From Flavobacterium beibuense F44-8 (GTDB taxonomy: Bacteria > Bacteroidota > Bacteroidia > Flavobacteriales > Flavobacteriaceae), in the NCBI RefSeq assembly GCF_000769915.1, contig NZ_JRLV01000008.1, positions 124,001 to 188,000 on the forward strand: a stretch of DNA of 64,000 nt. The letters run 5' to 3'. Shown here piece after piece: positions 41,486 through 49,734 of this stretch (positions are counted from its first letter, which is position 1; each line of letters starts with the position of its first letter). The translations under genes and the position numbers were made by a program. Under the pieces are notes generated by a model. That model was not told the origin of the DNA. It did not search any database and saw nothing but the letters and a program-made list of their open reading frames with translations.

Positions 41486-42748
41486 CTAAAACAGGCTTAA
41501 TTGATTTTGGGGTACTTTAAGGTATTTACTATTGCTTTCAGATAATATAAGGTGTTTTATATGTTGAGGTTCGGGGTCGTTAAGTTGGTATGGACTATCG
41601 GCACAACGTATAAAGAATTTTGCCCTGTTATAAGCAATCCCTATTTTTTTAAGTTGGTCACTGCGCAGCTTTCCAAATTTACGTGCCTGAATTATTTTGA
41701 GCGCCGATTGTGTGCCTATACCCGGTATACGTAATATCATACGGTAATCGGCAGTGTTGATGTCAACAGGGAACTGTTCAGGGTTGCGTAATGCCCAGCT
41801 CAGTTTTGGATCAATATCAGTATCGAGATGCGGATTTTTAGGATTAAGCAGTTCCTGTACCTCAAAACCATAAAAACGCATAAGCCAGTCTGTTTGATAC
41901 AGCCTGTTTTCACGAAGCAACGGTGGTTGGCTGCCTATTTGTGGCATACGGTCATCATAACTTATAGGTATGTATCCCGAATAGTACACGCGTTTTAGCT
42001 TGTAGTCCTTGTAATATTGGTTGGCGCTGTACATAATTTCCATGTCGGTTTCAGGTGTGGCGCCAATTACCATTTGGGTACTTTGCCCTGCAGGAACAAA
42101 TTTCGGGATGCTTTTTATGAGTCCGGTTTTCTTTTCGTCTTTAAACTTAGTGATGGTGTTTTGTATAAAATCTAATGGTTTTTTTACTTCATCGTGTGAT
42201 TTATCGGGAGCAAGTAGCTTCAGGCCTCTTTCGGTGGGCATCTCCAGGTTGATGCTCATCCTGTCGGCATAAAGCCCGGCCTCAGATAATAGTTCAGGGC
42301 TTGCACCCGGTATGGTTTTTAAATGTATGTAACCGTTAAAACGTTCTTCAAGCCTTAACTTTTTTACAATGCGTAACAGGCGTTCCATGGTAAAATCGGC
42401 ATCCTTAAAAATGCCCGAACTTAAAAACAGACCTTCAATGTAATTGCGTCTGTAAAAGTTAATGGTAAGGCTAACAACCTCGTCTACAGTAAAAGCAGCA
42501 CGTTTTATATCGTTGCTTTTGCGGGATACACAAAAAGCACAATCATATATACAATGATTAGTAAGTAATATTTTGAGTAACGATACACAGCGACCGTCTT
42601 CGGTGTAGGAGTGACAAATGCCAGAAGCGCTACTGTCGCCCAGTCCTTTGTTGTCATTTTTTCGGGTACTGCCACTGGATGAGCAGGATACATCATATTT
42701 AGCAGCATCGGCTAATATGGAAAGCTTTTCACGTATACGATCACTCAT
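41486..42748 (-). CDS. Putative DNA modification/repair radical SAM protein (TIGR03916-like)
   Basis: A 420-aa radical SAM enzyme. The 4Fe-4S site is Cys66, Cys70, Cys73 ('NHCIYDCAFC'), and an upstream Cys-rich stretch 'SGICHSYTEDGRCVSLLK' is typical of this family. Central barrel segments are 'EGLFLSSGIFKDADFTMERLLRIV' and 'LKTIPGASPELLSEAGLYADRMSINLEMPT'. A helix-hairpin-helix near the C-terminus ('VDINTADYRMILRIPGIGTQSALKIIQARK', about 330-365) indicates DNA binding. The reaction has not been established to my knowledge. It forms a two-gene unit with the next gene. Confidence 0.88.
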   Translation of the reverse strand: MSDRIREKLSILADAAKYDVSCSSSGSTRKNDNKGLGDSSASGICHSYTEDGRCVSLLKILLTNHCIYDCAFCVSRKSNDIKRAAFTVDEVVSLTINFYRRNYIEGLFLSSGIFKDADFTMERLLRIVKKLRLEERFNGYIHLKTIPGASPELLSEAGLYADRMSINLEMPTERGLKLLAPDKSHDEVKKPLDFIQNTITKFKDEKKTGLIKSIPKFVPAGQSTQMVIGATPETDMEIMYSANQYYKDYKLKRVYYSGYIPISYDDRMPQIGSQPPLLRENRLYQTDWLMRFYGFEVQELLNPKNPHLDTDIDPKLSWALRNPEQFPVDINTADYRMILRIPGIGTQSALKIIQARKFGKLRSDQLKKIGIAYNRAKFFIRCADSPYQLNDPEPQHIKHLILSESNSKYLKVPQNQLSLF

Positions 42749-42806
42749 GTTAGATTATTTTCTACAAAGCTATGAAAATAATCTAACAGAGGTTGTTGAA
42801 CAAAAG

Positions 42807-43397
42807 TTAATTTCTAAGCTCGTGTATACGGCTAACGTATTTTCCTACAACGTCAAACTCTAAATTGATAACCGTGCCCGGTTGTATATATTTAAAGTTG
42901 GTATGCTCGTGGGTGTAAGGTATAATGGCGACGCTAAATTCGTTAAGTTTTGAATTTACTACCGTAAGGCTTACTCCGTTTACAGTAATAGATCCTTTTT
43001 CGATAGTGATGTTGCTTAGATTTTTGTCGTATTCAAAAGTGTAGTACCAGCTTCCGTTTGCTTCTTCAACACTTTTGCAAACCCCGGTTTGGTCTACATG
43101 GCCCTGTACTATATGTCCGTCCAGCCTGTCGCCCAGTTTCATTCCTCTTTCAAGGTTTATCATATCACCCTCTTTCCAGTCTCTTAAATTTGTTTTTTCA
43201 AGAGTTTCCTTAATTGCGGTTACAGTGTAGCTGTCTTCGCTTAGGGCAACAACAGTAAGGCATACGCCGTTGTGCGATACGCTTTGGTCTATTTTAAGTT
43301 CGGGTGTTAATCCCGATAGTATGGTGACGTGAAGATTGTCGTTGTCTTTTTTTATTTCTTTTATGGTTCCAAGTGTTTCAACAATTCCTGTAAACAT
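42807..43397 (-). CDS. ribE: Riboflavin synthase, alpha subunit
   Basis: A 196-aa enzyme that dismutates two 6,7-dimethyl-8-ribityllumazine molecules into riboflavin. It consists of two lumazine-binding barrels: repeat 1 starts MFTGIVETLG and contains 'SVSHNGVCLTVVAL', and repeat 2 has 'GHIVQGHVDQTGVC' and 'GSITVNGVSLTVVNS'. The start is set at 43397 (MFTGIVE), the invariant N-terminus of the family; an ATG at 43403 adds two residues. No FMN riboswitch was seen in the 54 bp before the divergent pdxA. Confidence 0.95.
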   Translation of the reverse strand: MFTGIVETLGTIKEIKKDNDNLHVTILSGLTPELKIDQSVSHNGVCLTVVALSEDSYTVTAIKETLEKTNLRDWKEGDMINLERGMKLGDRLDGHIVQGHVDQTGVCKSVEEANGSWYYTFEYDKNLSNITIEKGSITVNGVSLTVVNSKLNEFSVAIIPYTHEHTNFKYIQPGTVINLEFDVVGKYVSRIHELRN

Positions 43398-43412
43398 CCT
43401 CATTTAATTTTA

Positions 43413-43420
43413 TAAATTTG
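43413..43420 (+). promoter_or_regulatory. -7 box of pdxA
   Basis: TAAATTTG, 31 bp before the pdxA ATG. No TTG was seen at the expected distance. Confidence 0.4.
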
Positions 43421-43451
43421 CAATTCAAAAGTAGCAAATTAAAGCGCCATT

Positions 43452-44501
43452 ATGACCAAAAAAGCAGAAAATGTAATTGTAGGTATATCTATAGGAGACC
43501 TTAACGGAATAGGTAGTGAAGTAGTACTTAAAACCTTTGAGGATGTCCGAATGCTGGAAATGTGTACTCCGGTGGTTTTTGCTAACGCAAAAATCATATC
43601 CTTTATAAGGAAGTCACTTCATGTTGATATCCATATACATGGTATAGACAGCCTTGACCAGTTGGTGCACGGTAAGTTTAACGTGCTTAATGTTTGGCGT
43701 GAGGGTGTGAATATTGAATTTGGTGCAAACGATGAAAATGTGGGTAAATATGCTATTAAGTCGTTCACCGCTGCTACCGAAGCTTTAAAGAACAAAGAGA
43801 TTGATGTGCTGGTAACAGCTCCTATTAATAAGTATAACATACAGTCGGAGGAATTTAAATTCCCGGGTCATACTGATTATCTTAACGAGCAGTTGGAAGG
43901 TGATGCACTGATGTTAATGGTGCACGATGACCTGAAAGTAGGTTTGCTTACAGATCATGTTCCTGTTAATGAGGTGGCTTCGCATTTAACGGAAGAGCTA
44001 ATAAGGAAAAAAATAACTACCGTTAACCAGGCTCTTAAACAGGACTTTAGAGTGAACCGACCTAAAATTGCCGTGCTATGTGTTAATCCGCATTGTGGAG
44101 ATAATGGTGTAATAGGTAGTGAAGATGATACAGTGCTTAAACCAACGTTGAGGAAATTATTTGATGAAGGTATATTAGCTTTCGGTCCATTTTCTGCCGA
44201 CGGGTTTTTCGGGAGTAGTGCCTATGAGAAATATGATGCCGTAATTGCTGCTTACCACGATCAGGGGCTTGTGCCGTTTAAAACACTTTCGTTTGGAAAC
44301 GGAGTGAATTATACCGCAGGGCTTGATGGGATAAGAACATCTCCCGATCATGGTACTGCTTATGATATTGCAGGAAAAGGAGAAGCCGATTTTAATTCTT
44401 TTAAAGAAGCCGTATATTTGGCTTTAGATATATTTAATAACCGAAACGATTATAGGGAAATAACCCAAAATCCTTTAAAAACTAAGGAAAAACAGTTATA
44501 A
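43452..44501 (+). CDS. pdxA: 4-hydroxythreonine-4-phosphate dehydrogenase
   Basis: A 349-aa NAD-dependent, metal-binding enzyme of pyridoxal phosphate synthesis. Signatures: 'GISIGDLNGIGSEVVLKTF' at the start, 'VTAPINKYNIQSEEFKFPGHTDYL' with the metal-binding His, 'NPHCGDNGVIGSED' and 'AAYHDQGLVPFKTLSFGNGVNYTAGLDGIRTSPDHGTAYDIAGKG'. The presence of pdxA implies the DXP-dependent B6 route. It is divergent from ribE; the DUF177 gene follows after 141 bp with its own promoter. Confidence 0.96.
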   Translation: MTKKAENVIVGISIGDLNGIGSEVVLKTFEDVRMLEMCTPVVFANAKIISFIRKSLHVDIHIHGIDSLDQLVHGKFNVLNVWREGVNIEFGANDENVGKYAIKSFTAATEALKNKEIDVLVTAPINKYNIQSEEFKFPGHTDYLNEQLEGDALMLMVHDDLKVGLLTDHVPVNEVASHLTEELIRKKITTVNQALKQDFRVNRPKIAVLCVNPHCGDNGVIGSEDDTVLKPTLRKLFDEGILAFGPFSADGFFGSSAYEKYDAVIAAYHDQGLVPFKTLSFGNGVNYTAGLDGIRTSPDHGTAYDIAGKGEADFNSFKEAVYLALDIFNNRNDYREITQNPLKTKEKQL

Positions 44502-44524
44502 ACAAAAAAATGTTGATAACAGGT

Positions 44525-44552
44525 TTGGATTTGCAATAATTTTATATCTTTG
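44525..44552 (+). promoter_or_regulatory. Promoter of the DUF177-rpmF operon
   Basis: TTG (44525-44527), 17 bp, TATCTTTG (44545-44552), a full consensus match, about 90 bp before the start at 44643. Confidence 0.7.
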
Positions 44553-44642
44553 CACGCTCAAAACTGTTGTGATGAAGTGAGTTGTGGCTGTTTTAATAAT
44601 CAGTCCGGCAATATCATGTGAACTTTTAAAAAAACACACCAC

Positions 44643-45176
44643 ATGAAAGTTAATAAAGAATTTTTAATCCAGTTTGCTGGGTTAAAACAGGGGAAGCACC
44701 AGTTTGAGTTTGAAATAAACAAAGCGTTCTTTGATCATTTTAATTTTGATGAATATAATGATGTCAATGTTAAGGTGAACCTTGTTTTAGATAAAAAGCT
44801 CACTATGCTTGAGTTAACATTTAAGCATAAGGGTACGGTAAATGTACCTTGTGATCTTTCTAATGAAGATTTTGATTTGCCGATAAAAGGTAAGCTTGAC
44901 CTGATTGTAAAATTTGGTGAAGAATTTAATGACGAAAACGAGGAGATGCTGGTTTTGCCACACGGGGAGTACCAGGTGGACGTAGCGCAATATATATATG
45001 AAATGATTGTGCTTTCGGTTCCGTCAAAAAGAGTGCATCCGGGTATTAAAGACGGCACTATGAATGCAGAAATATTAAACAAACTTGAGGAGCTGGCTCC
45101 TAAAGTGGAACATAAAAAAGAAGAAGACACAGATCCCCGATGGGACGAATTAAAAAAACTATTAACGGATAAATAA
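44643..45176 (+). CDS. DUF177 (YceD) family protein
   Basis: A 177-aa cytoplasmic protein encoded directly ahead of rpmF, as YceD is in most bacteria; the family is linked to 23S rRNA accumulation. Features are the two paired beta regions, 'MLELTFKHKGTVNVPCDLSNEDFDLPIKGKLDLIVKFGEEFNDENEEM' and the acidic helix 'EYQVDVAQYIYEMIVLSVPSKRVHPG', ending in a charged tail with 'EDTDPRWDELKKLL', which is the family's C-terminal hallmark. It is transcribed with rpmF, whose start lies 9 bp downstream. Confidence 0.88.
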   Translation: MKVNKEFLIQFAGLKQGKHQFEFEINKAFFDHFNFDEYNDVNVKVNLVLDKKLTMLELTFKHKGTVNVPCDLSNEDFDLPIKGKLDLIVKFGEEFNDENEEMLVLPHGEYQVDVAQYIYEMIVLSVPSKRVHPGIKDGTMNAEILNKLEELAPKVEHKKEEDTDPRWDELKKLLTDK

Positions 45177-45185
45177 TATAGTAAA

Positions 45186-45380
45186 ATGGCACATCCTAAG
45201 AGAAAGATCTCGAAAACGAGAAGAGACAAGAGAAGGACGCACTATAAGGCGTCTGTTCCTCAAATCGCTACATGTCCAGTAACCGGAGAAGCGCATTTAT
45301 ACCACAGAGCTTACTGGCATGAAGGTAAAATGTACTACAGAGGACAGGTAGTTATAGACAAACAGGAAGCGGTTGCTTAA
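45186..45380 (+). CDS. rpmF: 50S ribosomal protein L32
   Basis: A 64-aa protein with the canonical start [20 protein letters not shown]. Only one Cys (in '[13 protein letters not shown]') remains of the zinc-ribbon of other L32 proteins, so this is the zinc-independent form common in Bacteroidota. It is followed by a strong terminator, separating it from fabH. Confidence 0.96.
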   Translation: MAHPKRKISKTRRDKRRTHYKASVPQIATCPVTGEAHLYHRAYWHEGKMYYRGQVVIDKQEAVA

Positions 45381-45400
45381 TTGTTAAGATATAAGAGAAA

Positions 45401-45428
45401 AACTCTCACATAGTGAGAGTTTTTTTGT
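45401..45428 (+). terminator. Terminator of rpmF
   Basis: AACTCTCAC-ATA-GTGAGAGTT followed by TTTTTTG. Confidence 0.9.
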
Positions 45429-45541
45429 TAAACGCAATCTATTTGAAAATAAGGAGGAATATTACAAGGGGTTTTGTATTTTTTTTGTAATTTCCACCGC
45501 TTTTTCAAATTCCCGGATTTGAATAGAAATAACTTATCCTT

Positions 45542-46540
45542 ATGAACAAAATAACAGCCGCCATTACTGCTGTAGGGGCTTACGTGCCAGATTATGTCCT
45601 GTCAAACCAGGTTTTAGAAACAATGGTTGATACAAATGACGAATGGATTACTTCCCGTACAGGAATCAAAGAAAGGCGTATACTTAAAGATAAAGATAAA
45701 GGAACTTCCTTTTTAGCTATAAAAGCAGCACAGGATTTGCTGCAAAAATCAGGAACTAAACCGGAAGATATTGATATGGTGCTTCTGGCTACCGCAACTC
45801 CTGATATGCCTGTGGCAGCCACCGCAGTTTATGTGGCTACACAAATAGGCGCTGTTAATGCCTTTGCATACGATTTGCAGGCTGCATGCTCCAGTTTTTT
45901 ATACGGTATGTCTACCGCAGCCGCTTACATTCAAAGCGGACGATATAAAAAAGTACTTCTTGTAGGGGCAGATAAAATGTCTTCAATTATAGATTATACT
46001 GACAGGGCTACCTGTATTATTTTTGGCGATGGCGCAGGTGCTGTGTTATTCGAGCCAAATGAAGAGGGGTATGGTCTTCAGGATGAATATTTAAGAAGTG
46101 ACGGTATTGGTCGTGAGTATCTTAAAATAGATGCCGGCGGATCTATACTTCCTGCTTCAGAAGAAACTGTAGCAAACAAACAACATTATGTTTTCCAGGA
46201 CGGTAAAACCGTATTTAAATATGCGGTATCTAACATGGCCGACGTAAGTGAGAAAATAATGAGTCGCAACAACCTTTCGCACGATGATGTAGATTGGTTA
46301 ATTGCACACCAGGCTAACAAGAGAATTATTGATGCTACCGCGTCAAGAATGAATCTTGATGACTCTAAAGTATTAGTTAATATCGAGAAATACGGTAATA
46401 CTACATCAGCAACATTACCATTATTGCTTAGCGATTATGAACATCAGTTCAAAAAAGGTGATAACCTTGTGTTTGCTTCTTTTGGAGGCGGATTTACATG
46501 GGGATCGATATATCTTAAATGGGCATACGATAAAAAATAG
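45542..46540 (+). CDS. fabH: 3-oxoacyl-ACP synthase III
   Basis: A 332-aa enzyme that condenses an acyl-CoA starter with malonyl-ACP to begin fatty-acid synthesis. The catalytic triad is Cys116 ('LQAACSSFLYG'), His256 ('WLIAHQANKRI') and Asn286 ('EKYGNTTSATLPLLL'). 'NDEWITSRTGIKERRI' and 'FGDGAGAVLFEP' are further signatures. In flavobacteria it would prefer branched starters, but specificity is not readable here. It is followed 26 bp downstream by accB and then accC, so initiation and malonyl-CoA supply are genetically linked. Confidence 0.96.
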   Translation: MNKITAAITAVGAYVPDYVLSNQVLETMVDTNDEWITSRTGIKERRILKDKDKGTSFLAIKAAQDLLQKSGTKPEDIDMVLLATATPDMPVAATAVYVATQIGAVNAFAYDLQAACSSFLYGMSTAAAYIQSGRYKKVLLVGADKMSSIIDYTDRATCIIFGDGAGAVLFEPNEEGYGLQDEYLRSDGIGREYLKIDAGGSILPASEETVANKQHYVFQDGKTVFKYAVSNMADVSEKIMSRNNLSHDDVDWLIAHQANKRIIDATASRMNLDDSKVLVNIEKYGNTTSATLPLLLSDYEHQFKKGDNLVFASFGGGFTWGSIYLKWAYDKK

Positions 46541-46566
46541 AACAGACTAAACAAAATTCGGAAATT

Positions 46567-47058
46567 ATGGATATTAGAGAAATTCAAAACCTAATTAAGT
46601 TTGTAGCAAAATCCGGTGCTACCGAAGTAAAATTAGAAATGGATGATTTTAAAATCACCATCAAAACTACAGAAGCTGGTACAGAGGCTGCAACTACTTA
46701 CGTTCAGCACGTTCCTGTTAGCCAGCCGGCTCCACAGGCAGTTCCGCAACAGGCTCCTGTAGCTGCTGCTCCGGCTGCTGCTGCACCTGCCGCTGCTGCT
46801 ACAGAAGACGATTCTAAATACGTAACTGTAAAATCACCTATAATAGGTACTTTGTATAGAAAACCATCTCCGGATAAAGCTCCGTTTGTAGAGGTGGGAA
46901 GCACAATCTCTAAAGGAGATGTGGTTTGTGTGATTGAAGCAATGAAGCTTTTCAACGAAATCGAATCTGAAGTGTCTGGTAAAATCGTTAAGGTATTAGT
47001 AGACGATGCTTCTCCGGTAGAGTTTGATCAGCCATTATTCTTAGTTGATCCGTCATAA
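46567..47058 (+). CDS. accB: Biotin carboxyl carrier protein of acetyl-CoA carboxylase
   Basis: A 163-aa subunit. The N-terminal dimerising part (1-45) is followed by a Pro/Ala-rich flexible linker (about 50-80, 'QQAPVAAAPAAAAPAAAA') and the biotinyl domain, where Lys127 in 'IEAMKLFNEIE' carries biotin. The 'GTLYRKPSPDKAPFVEVG' loop is the thumb of acetyl-CoA carboxylase BCCP and separates it from pyruvate carboxylase-type domains. Confidence 0.96.
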   Translation: MDIREIQNLIKFVAKSGATEVKLEMDDFKITIKTTEAGTEAATTYVQHVPVSQPAPQAVPQQAPVAAAPAAAAPAAAATEDDSKYVTVKSPIIGTLYRKPSPDKAPFVEVGSTISKGDVVCVIEAMKLFNEIESEVSGKIVKVLVDDASPVEFDQPLFLVDPS

Positions 47059-47146
47059 GGAATTTTAAATACTTATTGCTAAATGAGGAGTAACATCCTC
47101 ATTTGCTTTATTTAAAATATACAGTTCAAATAAAAAATCTCAAGCA

Positions 47147-48496
47147 ATGTTTAAAAAAATATTAATTGCAAACAGGGGAGAGATTGCACTACGTGTAATC
47201 AGAACCTGCAGGGAAATGGGGATCAAGACTGTGGCCGTGTATTCTACTGCCGATGCAGAAAGCCTTCACGTAAAATTTGCTGATGAGGCTGTATGTATAG
47301 GTCCGGCTCCAAGTAATTTATCATATCTTAAAATGTCTAATATTATTGCTGCTGCAGAAATTACTAACGCAGATGCAATACACCCTGGATACGGTTTCCT
47401 TTCAGAGAATGCTAAGTTCTCAAAAATATGTCAGGAGCATGGTATTAAATTTATCGGTGCATCTCCTGAGATGATTGAAAAAATGGGAGATAAGGCTACT
47501 GCAAAAGCTACAATGAAAGCTGCAGGTGTACCTTGTGTACCGGGATCAGACGGATTATTAGAGTCTTTTGAGCAGGCAGATATGCTGGCTAAAGAATTTG
47601 GTTATCCGGTAATGCTTAAAGCTACTGCCGGTGGTGGTGGTAAAGGTATGAGGGCTGTTTGGAAAGCTGAAGACCTGTTAAAGGCATGGGAAAGCGCAAG
47701 GCAGGAAGCCGGTGCTGCTTTTGGTAACGACGGTATGTACATGGAAAAACTTATCGAAGAGCCAAGACACATCGAGATCCAGGTAGTGGGCGATTCTTAC
47801 GGAAAGGCGTGTCACCTTTCTGAGAGAGACTGTTCAGTACAAAGACGTCACCAGAAACTTACTGAAGAAACTCCGTCTCCATTTATGACAGATGAGCTTC
47901 GTCAGGCAATGGGTGATGCTGCTGTTAAAGCTGCCGAATTTATTAAATATGAAGGTGCCGGTACGGTAGAGTTCCTTGTGGACAAGCACAGAAATTTCTA
48001 TTTCATGGAAATGAATACCCGTATTCAGGTAGAGCACCCTATTACAGAGCAGGTTATTGATTATGACCTTATCCGTGAGCAGATTTTAGTAGCTGCAGGT
48101 GTGCCAATTTCAGGTAAAAACTATCTTCCGCAACTTCACTCTATCGAGTGTCGTATTAATGCAGAAGATCCTTATAACGACTTCAGGCCGTCTCCGGGTA
48201 AAATTACTACCCTGCACATGCCTGGAGGTCATGGTGTACGTTTAGATACTCACGTTTATTCTGGGTATACTATTCCGCCAAACTATGACTCTATGATCGC
48301 TAAACTTATAACTACTGCCCAAACAAGGGAAGAAGCTATAAACAAAATGAAGCGTGCATTAGATGAGTTCGTAATCGAAGGTATTAAAACTACCATTCCT
48401 TTCCACAGACAACTTATGGATGAGCAAGCCTATGTTGAAGGTGATTATACCACTAAGTTTATGGAAACTTTTAAAATGAATGAGCCTAAGCAATAA
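47147..48496 (+). CDS. accC: Biotin carboxylase subunit of acetyl-CoA carboxylase
   Basis: A 449-aa ATP-grasp enzyme that carboxylates biotin on AccB. Visible are '[30 protein letters not shown]' (N-terminal domain), '[15 protein letters not shown]', the Gly-rich ATP loop '[15 protein letters not shown]', '[19 protein letters not shown]' and '[20 protein letters not shown]' (active site), and '[20 protein letters not shown]'. Length matches a stand-alone AccC. It closes the cluster with a strong terminator. Confidence 0.97.
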   Translation: MFKKILIANRGEIALRVIRTCREMGIKTVAVYSTADAESLHVKFADEAVCIGPAPSNLSYLKMSNIIAAAEITNADAIHPGYGFLSENAKFSKICQEHGIKFIGASPEMIEKMGDKATAKATMKAAGVPCVPGSDGLLESFEQADMLAKEFGYPVMLKATAGGGGKGMRAVWKAEDLLKAWESARQEAGAAFGNDGMYMEKLIEEPRHIEIQVVGDSYGKACHLSERDCSVQRRHQKLTEETPSPFMTDELRQAMGDAAVKAAEFIKYEGAGTVEFLVDKHRNFYFMEMNTRIQVEHPITEQVIDYDLIREQILVAAGVPISGKNYLPQLHSIECRINAEDPYNDFRPSPGKITTLHMPGGHGVRLDTHVYSGYTIPPNYDSMIAKLITTAQTREEAINKMKRALDEFVIEGIKTTIPFHRQLMDEQAYVEGDYTTKFMETFKMNEPKQ

Positions 48497-48513
48497 GCTA
48501 TAGCCATATTTTA

Positions 48514-48542
48514 AAGCCCCGCTAATCAGCGGGGCTTTTTTA
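48514..48542 (+). terminator. Terminator of accC
   Basis: AAGCCCCGCT-AATC-AGCGGGGCTT followed by TTTTTA. Confidence 0.92.
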
Positions 48543-48667
48543 TTTGAGGTTTATCTGTTTTTTAAAGCAACTCATCGGGAAAATCAGTCTCTTAATCGAG
48601 GCTTTTTTTCTTGCGAATGTTTTCTTTCTATATTAGTCGCATCATTAACTAAAAATATACTCCAACC

Positions 48668-49036
48668 ATGACCAAAAAATTAACGGGCAGGGTAAAAAAC
48701 CTTGTTAGCACACTAGTTCTTGCTTTACTGTTTTGTGTAACGGCTAATGCTCAGGATAAAGTTTCTGAAGGGGCTGCAAAAGTTACTACACACATGAAAT
48801 CTCAATTATCACTTAATGATAATCAATATTCGCAGGTGTTAGCTATAAACAAAGATTATTTGAAAAAACTGGATGAAAATCCGGGTGCTACTGCTGTGCA
48901 GAGATCCAAAAAGAAAAAGGCTTATGATGAAGATAGAGATAAGAAACTGAAGTCGGTTTTAAACGATTCTCAATACAAAATATACATTGCAAACCGTTCT
49001 GCGAACGCAAGAGTGTATAAAGAAGCATTAAAATAA
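48668..49036 (+). CDS. Small secreted helical protein, Spy/CpxP-like spacing
   Basis: A 122-aa protein with a signal peptide (about 10-28, 'LVSTLVLALLFCVTANAQ') and a highly charged, mostly helical mature part. 'QLSLNDNQYSQVLAINKDYLKKL' and 'LKSVLNDSQYKIYI' repeat a pattern close to the LTxxQ motif of Spy/CpxP periplasmic chaperones. Assignment to that family is tentative. It is a single gene. Confidence 0.55.
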   Translation: MTKKLTGRVKNLVSTLVLALLFCVTANAQDKVSEGAAKVTTHMKSQLSLNDNQYSQVLAINKDYLKKLDENPGATAVQRSKKKKAYDEDRDKKLKSVLNDSQYKIYIANRSANARVYKEALK

Positions 49037-49188
49037 TAAATTTAACAAAAATTTAACATATTTAAAATTTAATTGAAAATGATATAAAGCTAGGCTAAAT
49101 CAGGTCTTCGCGTAATTTATTATTTAATTTCATTTTATATGTTATATAAATCTTAAGAATCCATTAGGGTTTTTTGACCATTAGGTGT

Positions 49189-49196
49189 TAATTTTG
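49189..49196 (+). promoter_or_regulatory. -7 box upstream of the small membrane protein gene
   Basis: TAATTTTG, 34 bp before the ATG at 49231. The nearest TTG is only 12 bp upstream, shorter than usual. Confidence 0.35.
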
Positions 49197-49230
49197 TAAG
49201 CGAAAAAGAAAAATTAAACCAAAAAAACCT

Positions 49231-49683
49231 ATGAAAAAGTTAGAGATGCCCTTGTTTAATAACAGTTGCGGCAAACTCTTTAATGACAAAATCATTTTAG
49301 CTTCTGCACACAGAGAGAATGAGATTGAATTTAAAGAGGTGAAAAAAATCAAATTCGGTATGAATACCGATTTGAAATCGATTATGTGGGCATTGATGCC
49401 AACAAGTATTTTTGTGCTGTTGTATATGCAACGTAAAATGCTGGATGCACCTATGTTCTTTTTACTTTCATTTGTAGCGATTGGTATTTCTGTATTTACA
49501 GTTGCCATGAGCGAAAAGAGCTATTATGTTCTTGTAAAAATGAGAGATGGTGAAAACCTTAAATTAAGGGTTTCTTCAGATAATAAAAAGGATGCCAAGA
49601 AATTTGTTGAAATGTCGATAAAAAGACATTCAAGGTATTCAAGATCAGGTTCTAGTCTTAAAGTAGTAAAAGAAGCTGCTTAA
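49231..49683 (+). CDS. Small membrane protein of unknown function
   Basis: A 150-aa protein without a signal peptide. A soluble N-terminus (1-50, 'DKIILASAHRENEIEFKEVKKIKFGM') precedes two membrane segments (about 50-66 'IMWALMPTSIFVLLYM' and 72-90 'APMFFLLSFVAIGISVFTVAM'), then a basic cytoplasmic tail ('KKDAKKFVEMSIKRHSRYSRSGSSL'). The layout resembles small PH-like membrane proteins of the DUF6232 kind, but I cannot confirm it. Confidence 0.5.
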   Translation: MKKLEMPLFNNSCGKLFNDKIILASAHRENEIEFKEVKKIKFGMNTDLKSIMWALMPTSIFVLLYMQRKMLDAPMFFLLSFVAIGISVFTVAMSEKSYYVLVKMRDGENLKLRVSSDNKKDAKKFVEMSIKRHSRYSRSGSSLKVVKEAA

Positions 49684-49700
49684 TGATATAAAAGTTGATA

Positions 49701-49732
49701 AAAAAAGCCCCTGAACTTTCAGGGGCTTTTTT
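49701..49732. terminator. Bidirectional terminator between convergent genes
   Basis: AAAAAAGCCCCTGAA and TTCAGGGGCTTTTTT arms form a fully symmetric hairpin with T runs on both sides. It is shared by the small membrane protein gene and the glutamate-synthase-like gene. Confidence 0.9.
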
Positions 49733-49734
49733 AT

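Noticed and set aside
42780..43451. Possible FMN riboswitch near ribE
   Set aside because: The spacer between ribE and pdxA is only about 54 bp and lacks room for the conserved FMN aptamer.
44735..45229. 164-codon minus-strand frame
   Set aside because: Opposite the DUF177 gene and the start of rpmF; Ser-rich low-complexity translation typical of an antisense shadow.
45186..45380. Loss of zinc-binding Cys residues in L32
   Set aside because: The single-Cys form is normal for Bacteroidota L32, so it is not a defect.
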